64,000 nt of DNA from Streptacidiphilus sp. P02-A3a (GCF_014084105.1 NZ_CP048289.1:1435922-1499921), one strand, 5' to 3'; counted from the first letter of the stretch, positions 16,590-25,539 are shown. Program-made: numbers and translations. Notes: a model not told the origin generated them from the letters alone.

Positions 16590-17891
16590 ATGGTCGCCAT
16601 CGAATTCTGGGGTGGCCTCGGCGTCATCGGCGGGAGCAAGATCATGATCGAGGACGGCGGCCACCGCGTGCTGCTGGACATCGGTCTGGACATCCCCAGC
16701 GGCCGGGACCCCTTCCGGCTGCCGGTCCGACTGCGGCCCGGTCGTGAACTCGCCGACCGGCTGCGGATGAACGCCGCCCCACGCATCCCGGGCCTGTTCG
16801 ACCCGGAGGCGCTGCTGGACCTGGCCCCTCGGGGCGGTCCAGCGGCCCGGCGGCTCGCCGAGCTCGCCGAACCCGCCGGTGAGACCGCGGTGTTCGTCAG
16901 CCACCCGCACATCGACCATGTGGGCCTGGCCGGTTTCCTGCGCCAGGACGTCGCGGTGCACGCCCACACCGACGCGGTGGACCTGCTGGCGGCGCTCAGC
17001 GCCACCGGGCAGGGGCTGACCCACGGTGACCCCGCCTGGCGGCGACTCGCCGACGGGCAGCGCACCCGGGTCGGGCCGATGGAGGTCGAGTGCGTCGCGG
17101 TGGACCACGACGTCCCCGGCGCCTCCGGCTACCTGGTCCGCACCTCGGCCGGGACCCTGGCCTTCACCGGGGACATCCGCTTCCACGGCCACCGCCCGGA
17201 ACGCGCCTGGGAGTTCGTCGACCGTGCCGCCGGGTGCGAGGTACTGGCCACCGAGGGCACCACCCTGGGCTGGGACATGCGCGACGGCGTCCGCGACGAG
17301 GGCGACGTCCAGCGGGACTTCACCGCGATCCTGGAGGCCACCCCCGGGCTGGTGCTGCTCTCGCTGTATCCGCGTGACCTCGACCGGGTGCGGGCGTTCC
17401 TCGGCATCGCCGCCGCCGCCGGACGACGCGTCGTCTGGCCCGGCCCGACCGCCGCGTTCCTGCGGCTGCTCGGCGTCCCGGACGTACTCGCGGCCGACGA
17501 GGTGCCAGGGCAGGACATCCACGCCGCCCCGGCCGAGTACGTCGTCCTGCCCGACCCCGACAACCTGCCCTCGCTGCTGGACCTGCCGGTCGGCGACGGC
17601 TGCCCCGACAGTGTCTTCGTGCACGCCAACGGCGAGCCGCTGGGCCCCTTCGAGCCACGTTGGGAGCCCTTCACCGACTGGCTGTCGGCGCTCGGCATCC
17701 GACTGCGGCAGATCGGCTGCTCCGGCCACGCGAGCCAGGACCATCTGCACACGATGCTGGAACGGATGCGCCCACGCACCGTCTTTCCGATCCATACCAC
17801 TGCTCCTTCCCGCTTGCATCCGCCCACCGGCACCAGCCGGGTGGTCGCCCAGTACGCCACCCGCTACGACTTCGCGGGCGGAGCCCACTAG
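16590..17891 (+). CDS. MBL-fold hydrolase with beta-CASP-like motifs (RNase J-like)
   Basis: A 433-residue metallo-beta-lactamase-fold enzyme. Metal motif II is complete as HPHIDH (H105, H107, D109, H110). Motif III is VDHDVPGASG and motif IV FTGDIRFHG. The C-terminal half carries ATEGTT, CSGHAS and FPIH, which correspond in order to beta-CASP motifs A, B and C of RNase J and CPSF73-type nucleases. The protein is shorter than RNase J (about 550) and lacks its C-terminal domain. It may cleave a phosphodiester or phosphoester substrate rather than mRNA. Its place in a sugar-importer operon is unusual. ATG chosen; the spacing to the HAD stop is 6 bp. Confidence 0.75.
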   Translation: MVAIEFWGGLGVIGGSKIMIEDGGHRVLLDIGLDIPSGRDPFRLPVRLRPGRELADRLRMNAAPRIPGLFDPEALLDLAPRGGPAARRLAELAEPAGETAVFVSHPHIDHVGLAGFLRQDVAVHAHTDAVDLLAALSATGQGLTHGDPAWRRLADGQRTRVGPMEVECVAVDHDVPGASGYLVRTSAGTLAFTGDIRFHGHRPERAWEFVDRAAGCEVLATEGTTLGWDMRDGVRDEGDVQRDFTAILEATPGLVLLSLYPRDLDRVRAFLGIAAAAGRRVVWPGPTAAFLRLLGVPDVLAADEVPGQDIHAAPAEYVVLPDPDNLPSLLDLPVGDGCPDSVFVHANGEPLGPFEPRWEPFTDWLSALGIRLRQIGCSGHASQDHLHTMLERMRPRTVFPIHTTAPSRLHPPTGTSRVVAQYATRYDFAGGAH

Positions 17892-18049
17892 CGCGGTCGT
17901 CGTCCGGGTCTCATCTCGCACCGCCTCGCCCGCCGTCAGGAACTCGGTAGGGCGGGGCGGTCGGCCGCCAAGGTTCCGTCAACGCCGCAGGTGGGCGCGG
18001 ATCGCCGAGGCCAGCATGAGCAGCATTCCGACGCGGAGGAGCGCAGCTC

Positions 18050-19984
18050 ATGGACAGGCTGACGGGGACACGGACAGGGACAGCGGCCGAGCCCTGGAGA
18101 GCGGCGGGCGCGGAGGACGAGCCCCCCGAACCCGGCGCCGACTCTGATGCCGAGCCCGGCGCCAGACCCGGCGCCGAGCCGCCGCTCGCCCGGAGCGAGG
18201 GAAGGGACCGGCTGACCGCCCTCGGCGGGCTCGCCGCGCTCTCCCTCGACGCCATGGCCTCGGTGGCGTACGGGCCGGAGGCGATCGTGGTGGTCCTCGC
18301 CGCGGCCGGAGCCCACGGTCTGGGCTTCACCCTGCCGGTGACCATCGCCATCGCCGTCCTGCTCGGGGTGCTCACCCTGTCGTACCGACAGGTCATCGCC
18401 GCGTTCCCGGACGGCGGCGGATCCTACGCCGTCGCCAGGACCCACCTCGGCCGCCGTACCGCACTGGTGGCCGCCGCCTCCCTGGTCATCGACTACGTGC
18501 TCAACGTCGCGGTCTCGGTCACCGCCGGTGTGGCCGCGCTCACCTCGGCCTTCCCCGGTCTCTACGGCGACCGGGTATGGCTCTGCCTGGCGGTGCTGGC
18601 CCTGGTCACCGCCATCAACCTGCGCGGCATCGCGGAGTCCGCCCGCGCGTTCATGGTCCCCACCGCGATCTTCGTCATCTCGATCCTCACCGTGGTCGTC
18701 GTCGGACTGTTCCGGCACGCGCCCGTCGGCCTCCTGGCCGCCGGGCACCCCTCCGAACTCGCCTCCAACGCGAGCTCGGTGGGTGTCCTGCTGCTGCTCC
18801 GGGCGTTCGCCTCCGGTTGCTCGGCGCTCACCGGCGTCGAGGCGATCGCCAATGCCGTCCCCTCCTTCCGTGAACCCCGCGTCAAGCGGGCCCAGCACAC
18901 CGAGATCGCCCTCGGCGGGCTGCTCGGCTTGATGCTGATCGGTCTGGCCGTGCTCATCGGCCGGTTCCACCTCCAGCCCGTCGCGGGCGTGACTGTCCTC
19001 GCGCAGCTCACCGATGCCGCCCTCGGCCACGGAATCGGCTTCTACGTCGTCCAGTTCGCCACGATGGTGCTGCTGGCGCTGGCCGCGAACACCTCCTTCG
19101 GCGGGCTGCCCGTACTGCTGCGCCTCCTGGCCCGGGACAACCACCTGCCGCATGTCTTCGCTCTCCGCGCGGACCACCAGGTCTACCGACACGGTGTACT
19201 GGCCCTGGCGCTGGCCTCCGCCGCACTGCTCGTCGGCTCGGGCGGGAACGTGAACAGCCTGGTCCCGCTGTTCGCGATCGGTGTCTTCGTCGGCTTCACC
19301 ATCTGCCAGGTCGGGATGGTCCGGCACTGGTACCTGAACCGGGCGCCCGGCTGGCGGGGCAAAGCAGCTCTCAATGGATTCGGCGCCCTGCTCACCGCGG
19401 CAGCCACTGCCGTCGAGACCCTCACCAAATTCACCGAGGGCGCCTGGATCATCTGTATCACGCTGCCGCTACTGGTCCTGCTCTTCGCCCGGATACATCA
19501 CTCGTACGAGCGAATCGGGGAGCAGCTTGAACTCGGCCGCATCCCCAGCGCGCCGGTCCGCACCCACTCCCTGGTCGTCGTCCCCGTCGGCGGGATGTCC
19601 CGGCTCACCCACGAGGCGGTCTCCACCGCGGTGACCCTCGGCGACGAGGTGGTCGCGGTGACCGTGGTCCCGGTCGGCGGTGACGAGGAGGACCGCGCCG
19701 CCGCCGAGTCCCTGCGGGCGGACTGGGAGACCTGGCACCCCGGCGTCCCCCTGGTCGAACTGCCCGCCGAGCACCGCGAGCTCGGCCGACCGCTGGTGCG
19801 CTTCCTGCGGGAGCTGTCCGCCGCGCACGCCTACGACCGGGTCACCGTGCTGATCTCCGAGGTCGAACCGGCGCACTGGTGGACCTGGCCGCTGCACAAC
19901 CAGCGCGGCGCGCTGATCGCCCGGGCGGTCCGCCGCGGCAGCGACGCCGCGGTGTGCCGCCTGCGGTTGCGGTTGCGACCGTAG
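18050..19984 (+). CDS. kimA: KimA-like potassium transporter (APC superfamily)
   Basis: A 644-residue transporter. An acidic, disordered N terminus (about 50 residues) precedes twelve predicted helices. The first contains SLDAMASVAYGPE, where D67 fits the potassium-coordinating Asp in the SDALSSVAYG motif of Bacillus KimA. A cytosolic C-terminal domain (about 500-644) with the universal-stress-like fold VVVPVGGMS...EVVAVTVVPV is the second KimA hallmark and the known site of nucleotide (c-di-AMP) control. The potassium sensor pair KdpD-KdpE follows 170 bp downstream. I found no ydaO-type riboswitch in the 158-bp leader. A general amino-acid permease is the alternative. Confidence 0.78.
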   Translation: MDRLTGTRTGTAAEPWRAAGAEDEPPEPGADSDAEPGARPGAEPPLARSEGRDRLTALGGLAALSLDAMASVAYGPEAIVVVLAAAGAHGLGFTLPVTIAIAVLLGVLTLSYRQVIAAFPDGGGSYAVARTHLGRRTALVAAASLVIDYVLNVAVSVTAGVAALTSAFPGLYGDRVWLCLAVLALVTAINLRGIAESARAFMVPTAIFVISILTVVVVGLFRHAPVGLLAAGHPSELASNASSVGVLLLLRAFASGCSALTGVEAIANAVPSFREPRVKRAQHTEIALGGLLGLMLIGLAVLIGRFHLQPVAGVTVLAQLTDAALGHGIGFYVVQFATMVLLALAANTSFGGLPVLLRLLARDNHLPHVFALRADHQVYRHGVLALALASAALLVGSGGNVNSLVPLFAIGVFVGFTICQVGMVRHWYLNRAPGWRGKAALNGFGALLTAAATAVETLTKFTEGAWIICITLPLLVLLFARIHHSYERIGEQLELGRIPSAPVRTHSLVVVPVGGMSRLTHEAVSTAVTLGDEVVAVTVVPVGGDEEDRAAAESLRADWETWHPGVPLVELPAEHRELGRPLVRFLRELSAAHAYDRVTVLISEVEPAHWWTWPLHNQRGALIARAVRRGSDAAVCRLRLRLRP

Positions 19985-20008
19985 CGGCCCGGCCGCTCCC
20001 GGCGGCCG

Positions 20009-20076
20009 TAACGCCGCCGCAGGTCAAGATTGCGTAAGCAGCGACCCGATGGGTGTCAGGAAAGCGTTAACGCCGC
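20009..20076. promoter_or_regulatory. Repeated TAACGCCGC motif before kdpD
   Basis: TAACGCCGCCGC (from 20009) and TAACGCCGCTGC (from 20068) are direct repeats 59 bp apart in the kimA-kdpD gap. Related AACGCCGCAGGT copies lie before kimA (17981) and over the kdpD ribosome-binding and start region (20147). They could be a shared control signal, but the GC-rich core could also recur by chance. Confidence 0.3.
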
Positions 20077-20156
20077 TGCTCATCAGGTGTGCCATGCGGT
20101 TGCCTACAGAAGAGCTCCGACCTTGTCAATAACCGCAGCGGAAGGAAACGCCGCAG

Positions 20157-22925
20157 GTGTCGCACCAGTACGACAATCCCGCGTACTACGTGCGCGCCGG
20201 GAGCGGCCGGGGCCGCCTGAAGGTGCTGCTCGGCGCGGCCCCCGGAGTCGGCAAGACCTACCGGATGCTGGACGAGGCCCGGCGCCGGAGGGAACGCGGC
20301 GCCGACGTCGTCGTCGCGTACGTCGAGTGCCACTCCCGGCGGCACACCGAGAACCTGCTCGAAGGCCTGGAGGTGCTGCCCCGGCTGCACCGCAGCTACC
20401 GGGGCTCGGAGTTCACCGAGATGGACACCGAGGCGGTGATCGCCCGCCGCCCCCAGGTCGCCCTGGTCGACGAACTCGCCCACACCAACGTCCCCGGTGG
20501 ACGCCACGACAAGCGCTGGCAGGACGTCCAGGACCTGCTCGACGCCGGTATCGACGTGCTCACCACGGTCAACGTCCAGCACCTGGAGTCGCTGAACGAC
20601 GTCGTCCAGACGATCACCGGGGTTCCGCAGCGCGAGACCGTGCCCGACGAGGTGGTCCGCCGGGCCAACCAGATCGAGCTCGTCGACATGGCCCCGGAAG
20701 GCCTGCGCCGCCGCATGGCGCACGGCAACGTCTACACCGCCGAGACGGTCGACGCCGCGCTCTCCAACTACTTCCGGGTCGGGAACCTCACCGCACTGCG
20801 CGAACTGGCGCTGCTCTGGCTCGCCGGGCGGGTCGACGAGGGGCTGCAGACCTACCGCGCGGAGCACGGCATCAGCCGGGTCTGGGAGACCCGCGAACGC
20901 GTCGTGGTGGCCCTCACCGGCGGACCCGAGGGGGAGACCCTGATCCGCCGTGCCGCCCGGATCGCCGACCGATCGGCGGGCGGCGAGCTGCTGGCGGTGC
21001 ACGTCGCCCGCAGCGACGGCCTGGCCGACGCCAGCCCGGCCGCCCTGGCCGCGCAGCGCCACCTGGTCGAGACCCTGGGCGGCAGCGCGCACTCCGTCGT
21101 CGGCGACGACATCCCGCGCGCGCTGCTCGACTTCGCCCGCGCCGAGAACGCCACCCAGCTGGTGCTCGGCACCAGCAGGCGCGGACGGCTGCTGCGCTCG
21201 CTCACCGGCCGCGGCATCGGCGAGACCACGGTGGAGCTGTCCGGGGACATCGACGTCCACATGGTCACCCATGAGCGCTCCGGCGGCGGGCGCCGGCTAC
21301 CGGTGCCCGGGCGGATCCGCTCGCGGCGGTGGCGCTTCGCCGGGCCGGTCGCCGGGCTGTTCGCGCCGGTGTTCCTGACCGGGCTGCTCACGCAGCTGCG
21401 TGCGTCCGTCAACACCACCAGCGACATTCTGTTGTTCCTGCTCGCGGTCGTCGGCACCGCCTGCCTCGGCGGGGTCGTGTCCGCGCTGGTCGCCTCGCTC
21501 ACCGCCTCCCTGCTGCTGAACTACTACTTCATCCCGCCGGTCCACCGCTTCACCATCTCCGACCCCAACAACGTGCTGGCGCTGTGCGTGTTCGCCGTGG
21601 TCGCGATCATCGTGGCCAGCATCGTCGACCGGGCCACCCGGCTCGCCAGCCGCGCCGCCCGGGCCACCGCCGAGGCGGAGACGCTGTCCGCGGTCGCGGG
21701 CAGCGTGCTGCGCGGCGACCAGGCCGTGCCGGCGCTGCTCGCGCGGCTGCGCGAGACCTTCGGCATGGTCAGCGTGACGCTGCGGCGCAACGGCGAGGTG
21801 GTGGCGGTCGCGGAACAGCTGCCGGAACCCCCGGCGGCGGCGAGTCCCGCTCCGGTTCCGGCCGCGGTTCCGGTTCCTGTTCCTGTTCCGGGTTCGGGTT
21901 CGGGTTCGGATGACATCGTGGCACCCGCCACTGACAACGCCGCCGACGTCCCGGGCGACGCCGTCGAGGAGATCCAGGTCGGCCTCGACTCCGTGCTGCT
22001 GCTGCGCGGGCGGAGCCTGCCCGCCGCCGACCGGCGGGTGCTGTCCGCCTTCGCCGCCCACGTCGCGGTCGCCCTGGAGCGCACCCGGCTGGCCGAGGCC
22101 GCCGCCGAGATCGAGCCGGTCAAGGCCGCCGACCGGCTCCGTACCGCGCTGCTCGCCGCCGTCAGCCACGACCTGCGCACCCCGCTCTCGGTCGCCCTCG
22201 CCTCGGTCTCCTCACTGCGCAGCGAGGACGTCGAGTTCAGTGCGGAGGACCAGCGGGAGCTGCTGGCCACCGCGGAGGAGGCCCTGGAGAAGCTCACCCG
22301 GCTGGTGGAGAACCTGCTGGACATGAGCCGCCTCCAGGCCGGGGCGCTCACCCTGGACCTCCAGCCCACCGCGCTGGACGAGGTCTACTCGACGGCCCTC
22401 GACTCGCTCTCCGGGATCGGCGTGGAGCCGGTCTCCGCCCGGGGTCTGGACGCCGCGCCGCCGGTCCTGGCCGACCCGCCGCTGCTGGAGCGGGTGCTGG
22501 CGAACCTCATCGCCAACGGCATCCGGCACACCCCGGCGGGCACGCCGGTGCTGCTCACCGCGAGTGCCCACGGCGACCGGGTGGAGCTGCGGGTCATCGA
22601 CCGGGGCGAGGGGCTGCCGCCGGAGGACCGGGACCGGATCTTCCAGCCGTTCCAGCGTCTCGGCGACACCGACAACGGCACCGGCGTGGGGCTAGGACTG
22701 GCGCTCTCGCGCGGCCTGGCCGAGGCCATGGGCGGCACGCTCGACCCCGAGGACACCCCCGGCGGCGGTCTGACCATGGTCCTCTCGCTGCCCGCCGCTC
22801 CGCTGGAGCCGGCTCCCCAGGCCCAGCCTCCGATCACTGGCGAGCACGTCCTGAGCGGCAGTCCCCGCGCCGGACAGGGCCTCGCCCACGACCACGCGAC
22901 CGCACCGGAAGGAACTGTCCGTTGA
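20157..22925 (+). CDS. kdpD: Sensor histidine kinase KdpD
   Basis: A 922-residue potassium/turgor sensor kinase. In order: KdpD domain with Walker A GAAPGVGKT (26-34) and VDELAHTN; USP-like domain (about 245-365); four membrane helices (about 395-500); GAF-like domain; dimerisation box with phospho-acceptor H671 in SHDLRTPLS; ATPase domain with N, G1 and G2 boxes to the C terminus. A low-complexity Val-Pro then Gly-Ser run (about 567-584) interrupts the GAF region. Its targets kdpFABC are not in the window. The GTG start follows GAAGGAA. The stop overlaps kdpE as TTGA. The adjacent KimA-like gene suggests potassium homeostasis in general. Confidence 0.95.
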   Translation: MSHQYDNPAYYVRAGSGRGRLKVLLGAAPGVGKTYRMLDEARRRRERGADVVVAYVECHSRRHTENLLEGLEVLPRLHRSYRGSEFTEMDTEAVIARRPQVALVDELAHTNVPGGRHDKRWQDVQDLLDAGIDVLTTVNVQHLESLNDVVQTITGVPQRETVPDEVVRRANQIELVDMAPEGLRRRMAHGNVYTAETVDAALSNYFRVGNLTALRELALLWLAGRVDEGLQTYRAEHGISRVWETRERVVVALTGGPEGETLIRRAARIADRSAGGELLAVHVARSDGLADASPAALAAQRHLVETLGGSAHSVVGDDIPRALLDFARAENATQLVLGTSRRGRLLRSLTGRGIGETTVELSGDIDVHMVTHERSGGGRRLPVPGRIRSRRWRFAGPVAGLFAPVFLTGLLTQLRASVNTTSDILLFLLAVVGTACLGGVVSALVASLTASLLLNYYFIPPVHRFTISDPNNVLALCVFAVVAIIVASIVDRATRLASRAARATAEAETLSAVAGSVLRGDQAVPALLARLRETFGMVSVTLRRNGEVVAVAEQLPEPPAAASPAPVPAAVPVPVPVPGSGSGSDDIVAPATDNAADVPGDAVEEIQVGLDSVLLLRGRSLPAADRRVLSAFAAHVAVALERTRLAEAAAEIEPVKAADRLRTALLAAVSHDLRTPLSVALASVSSLRSEDVEFSAEDQRELLATAEEALEKLTRLVENLLDMSRLQAGALTLDLQPTALDEVYSTALDSLSGIGVEPVSARGLDAAPPVLADPPLLERVLANLIANGIRHTPAGTPVLLTASAHGDRVELRVIDRGEGLPPEDRDRIFQPFQRLGDTDNGTGVGLGLALSRGLAEAMGGTLDPEDTPGGGLTMVLSLPAAPLEPAPQAQPPITGEHVLSGSPRAGQGLAHDHATAPEGTVR
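21854..21909 (+). repeat. Hexamer microsatellite inside kdpD
   Basis: In-frame GTTCCG/GTTCCT hexamers followed by GGTTCG hexamers encode a Pro-Val then Gly-Ser run within the GAF-like region. GTT, CCT and GGT codons are rare in the surrounding gene, so the stretch stands out from its neighbours and probably arose by slippage. Confidence 0.8.
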
Positions 22926-23635
22926 CCCGCGTCCTGGTCGTCGACGACGAACCGCAGATGCTCCGCGCCCTGCGGATCAACCTCAAGGCCCGCCACTACC
23001 TGGTCGCGACCGCGGCCGACGGCAACGCCGCGCTCCGGCTGGCCGCCCGGACGCCGCCGGAGGCGGTGATCCTGGACCTCGGTCTGCCCGACCTCGACGG
23101 GGTGGACGTGATCCACGCGCTGCGGATCTGGAGCAAGGTCCCGATCATCGTGCTCTCCGGCCGCTCCGGCGCGGCCGAGAAGGTCGCCGCCCTGGACGCC
23201 GGTGCCGACGACTACGTCACCAAGCCGTTCTCCATGAACGAACTGCTGGCGCGGCTGCGCGCGGTGCTGCGGCGGCCCTCGCCGGAGGAGTCGCCGCTGG
23301 CCGCCGACATCGGCGCGTACACCGTCGACGTGGTCAACTGCACCGTCCGGCTGCGGCCGGACCAGCCGGGGGCGCTGGGCGGGGCCGCCCTTCGGTCGGA
23401 GGAGCCGCGGCTGACACCGACCGAATGGCGGGTACTGGCGCTGCTGCTGGGGCACCCCGGACGGCTGGTGACAGGGCGGCAGATCCTGGACGAGGTCTGG
23501 GGGCCCGGCCACGAGTCCAAGACCAACTACCTCCGGGTCTATCTGGCCGGGCTGCGCCGCAAGCTGGAGCCCGACCCGGCCCATCCGCGCCACCTGCTCA
23601 CCGAACCGGGGATGGGCTACCGCTACCAGCCGTGA
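22922..23635 (+). CDS. kdpE: Response regulator KdpE
   Basis: A 237-residue OmpR/PhoB-class response regulator. The receiver domain has the acidic pocket D8/D9, the phospho-acceptor D52 in ILDLGLPD and the Lys in VTKPFSMNE. The winged-helix DNA-binding domain occupies about 130-235. The TTG start overlaps the kdpD stop (TTGA), so kinase and regulator are made together. Regulators of this class bind direct repeats with about 11-bp spacing; such repeats occur in the intergenic region 1.8 kb downstream. A large hairpin follows the gene. Confidence 0.93.
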   Translation: MTRVLVVDDEPQMLRALRINLKARHYLVATAADGNAALRLAARTPPEAVILDLGLPDLDGVDVIHALRIWSKVPIIVLSGRSGAAEKVAALDAGADDYVTKPFSMNELLARLRAVLRRPSPEESPLAADIGAYTVDVVNCTVRLRPDQPGALGGAALRSEEPRLTPTEWRVLALLLGHPGRLVTGRQILDEVWGPGHESKTNYLRVYLAGLRRKLEPDPAHPRHLLTEPGMGYRYQP

Positions 23636-23640
23636 GCCGA

Positions 23641-23677
23641 CCGGGCGGCGGCGCCCACGCGGTGGGCCGCCGCCCGG
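23641..23677. terminator. Bidirectional terminator, kdpE / membrane-protein gene
   Basis: CCGGGCGGCGGC pairs with GCCGCCGCCCGG, extended by CCA/TGG after a 2-base bulge, with a 5-base loop. It fills the 48-bp convergent gap and can serve both strands. Confidence 0.8.
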
Positions 23678-23683
23678 CCGGAA

Positions 23684-25282
23684 CTAGCGGCGGTACTCGG
23701 CGAGCCGGGGACGGGCGCCGAGCAGGCAGAGCACGACGATCGCGAGGCTGCCCCCGGCGAGCAGCGGCAGCCGGTCCGACAGCTCGTCGGAGCCGTCGTG
23801 GGCGGCGCTCGCGTAGGCGCTGTCGTTGATGCCGATGAGCTTTGTCAGTGCCGCGTCGTAGAGTGCGAAATCGGCGTTGGAGCCGCCTGGGGCGAGGCTG
23901 GTGTTGTAGGAGACTGCCGCACCCAGCTGCCCGGAGTCGACGAGCGTGCGCAGGTGGCGGTCGTCGAGTTGGTACTTCTGGTAGGCCAGCAGAGTGGATT
24001 CCGCAGCGGCACGTTCACCCGGGAAGGTGATGTTGTGGAACTCGCTCCCGAGGAAGCCGCCGAAGTCGATATGAGTGTGATCGGCCTGGTAGTCGGCGAC
24101 GGCGGACTTCAACGGGGCGTCGTAGTCGAAGACAGAGGTGGCGGAGCCGAGGTCGGCCAACTGCTGCGAGTCGTCGAAGAAGGACTGCTGGTACTGCTCC
24201 CGGCGGTCCTGGTCGAGGACGTAGCGGCTTTCGTCGGCGTTGGCGTCGTAGGAGACGGCGCGGGCGCGGTCGAGGGCCACCACTGAGTCGAAGGCGTCGC
24301 GGCGGGCGGTGTGCAGCGCCGTGCGCTCGTCAGGGAAGAGCGTGCAGGCGAGTCCGAGCAGGACCACGGTGAGCAGGGTGGCGGCGGCCATCGGCGGATT
24401 GACGACCCGGCGGTAGCGGCTCAGCAGCCACACCTGCGCCCCGAGAAGGGAGAGCAGCAGCAGGCCGCCGAGGACGGCGGTCCACAGTTCGGCGTCCGAC
24501 AGGTCGGACCGGCGGGCGTTGTAGGCGTTGTCGAAGGCCGCGTTGTCGGCCTGTAGCAGCTGGTTGGCGGCGGGCAGCAGCGCGCTCTGCATCAGGTCGG
24601 TGGCCTGGCGGTACTCGGCGAGCGCGCCGGGGTCGGGGTGCCCGGATCCGGCCTTGGCATGGTCGTTGAGCTCCATGGCCCGGGCGGCCAGGTCGTCGTA
24701 GCTGCCCATGTCGTCGAGGACGTTGGCCAGGGCCTGCTGCACGGCCGTGTCACCGGCGGCGCTGAGCGTCGCCGACTGGAGCGCGCGGTCGGCGCTGACC
24801 CGGTCGGCGGTGTAGGCCTTGAGGGCGGTGGCTCGGTTGTCGGCGAGGGCCGGGTCCGCGCCGTCGACCAGGATGTTCGCGGTCTGGGCGTCCTGGTCGG
24901 TGAGCGACTGGTAGAGCGCGCCGGCGTCGATGACCTGCGGCGCCTGGCTGCCGGTGACGGTCGTCCAGGTGGACTGGGCGCCGCTGTCGGCGCTCCAGCA
25001 GAGCAGGCCGAAGGCGGCGGTGAGGACCAACAGGCCCGCGAGCAGTCCGCGCAGTCGGGAGGGGGTGTTCGAGAAGCGGGCCCAGCGGGGCAGTCGAAGC
25101 GGCGAACGCGGCCGGTGCGGGTGCTGTGGTGATCCGTGCTGCCCACCTCCGGCCGGGGATGGGAGTGGGCCCCCGCTCTCCCCCTCGGCGTTGCCGCCCT
25201 CGCCGCCCTCTTCACCCTGCTGGGCGCCGCCCTGCGGGGCAGCCGTGGCTGCCTCCGATACGACCCCGCCGACCACTGACAT
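23684..25282 (-). CDS. Four-TM sensor-like membrane protein, paralogue 2
   Basis: A 532-residue homologue in layout of the protein at 10.9-12.3 kb. A Gly/Gln/Pro-rich cytoplasmic N terminus (about 65 residues) precedes TM1 (about 80-100). The first outer helical region has QSLTDQDAQTANILV-type sequence. A TM pair around 280-330 is joined by the basic loop RYRRVVNPPM. A second outer region (about 335-500) follows, then a final TM and the tail GARPRLAEYRR. Two outer sensor regions and a conserved C-terminal motif suggest ligand sensing across the membrane, GlnX-like in topology; the partner is unknown. ATG preceded by AGGGGGA. It is convergent with kdpE. Confidence 0.65.
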   Translation of the reverse strand: MSVVGGVVSEAATAAPQGGAQQGEEGGEGGNAEGESGGPLPSPAGGGQHGSPQHPHRPRSPLRLPRWARFSNTPSRLRGLLAGLLVLTAAFGLLCWSADSGAQSTWTTVTGSQAPQVIDAGALYQSLTDQDAQTANILVDGADPALADNRATALKAYTADRVSADRALQSATLSAAGDTAVQQALANVLDDMGSYDDLAARAMELNDHAKAGSGHPDPGALAEYRQATDLMQSALLPAANQLLQADNAAFDNAYNARRSDLSDAELWTAVLGGLLLLSLLGAQVWLLSRYRRVVNPPMAAATLLTVVLLGLACTLFPDERTALHTARRDAFDSVVALDRARAVSYDANADESRYVLDQDRREQYQQSFFDDSQQLADLGSATSVFDYDAPLKSAVADYQADHTHIDFGGFLGSEFHNITFPGERAAAESTLLAYQKYQLDDRHLRTLVDSGQLGAAVSYNTSLAPGGSNADFALYDAALTKLIGINDSAYASAAHDGSDELSDRLPLLAGGSLAIVVLCLLGARPRLAEYRR

Positions 25283-25397
25283 CGTCCCCCTACCACCCTC
25301 CTGCCGACCGGTTCCGCTGTGGACCGGCCGCACGCGCGCGGGCGGCACGGCGTGCCCCCCGGCCAGCAACTGTGCGCCTGGCCGGGACGGACGCCGG

Positions 25398-25539
25398 TGA
25401 TCTTGACGGCCTCCTGACGCCCTGTCGGTTGATCTTGACGGAGCGTTGACGTCCGCTTCGGGTTGGATTCCCGGCCCGGACGTCGCCTGCGGTCCGGCGG
25501 TCGCCGGGCGGTGGCGGGGCGGCCGTCAGGGAGTCGTCA
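25398..25539. promoter_or_regulatory. Array of 11-bp-spaced TGACG half-sites
   Basis: The 360-bp divergent gap between the four-TM protein and the universal stress protein holds three pairs of half-sites. TTGACG at 25403 pairs with CTGACG at 25414, TTGACG at 25435 with TTGACG at 25446, and inverted CGTCA at 25524 with 25535. Each pair is spaced exactly 11 bp, and the first two pairs share a 12-bp repeat (TGATCTTGACGG) 32 bp apart. This is the geometry of OmpR-class regulators such as KdpE. Apart from this array the gap shows nothing else. Confidence 0.55.

Noticed and set aside
15807-17921. About 700-codon minus-strand frame opposite the HAD and metallo-hydrolase genes
   Set aside because: No domain, low-complexity composition, and both plus-strand genes have complete catalytic motifs.
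17892-18049. ydaO-type c-di-AMP riboswitch before kimA
   Set aside because: Only 158 bp are available and the conserved pairing elements were not found by eye.
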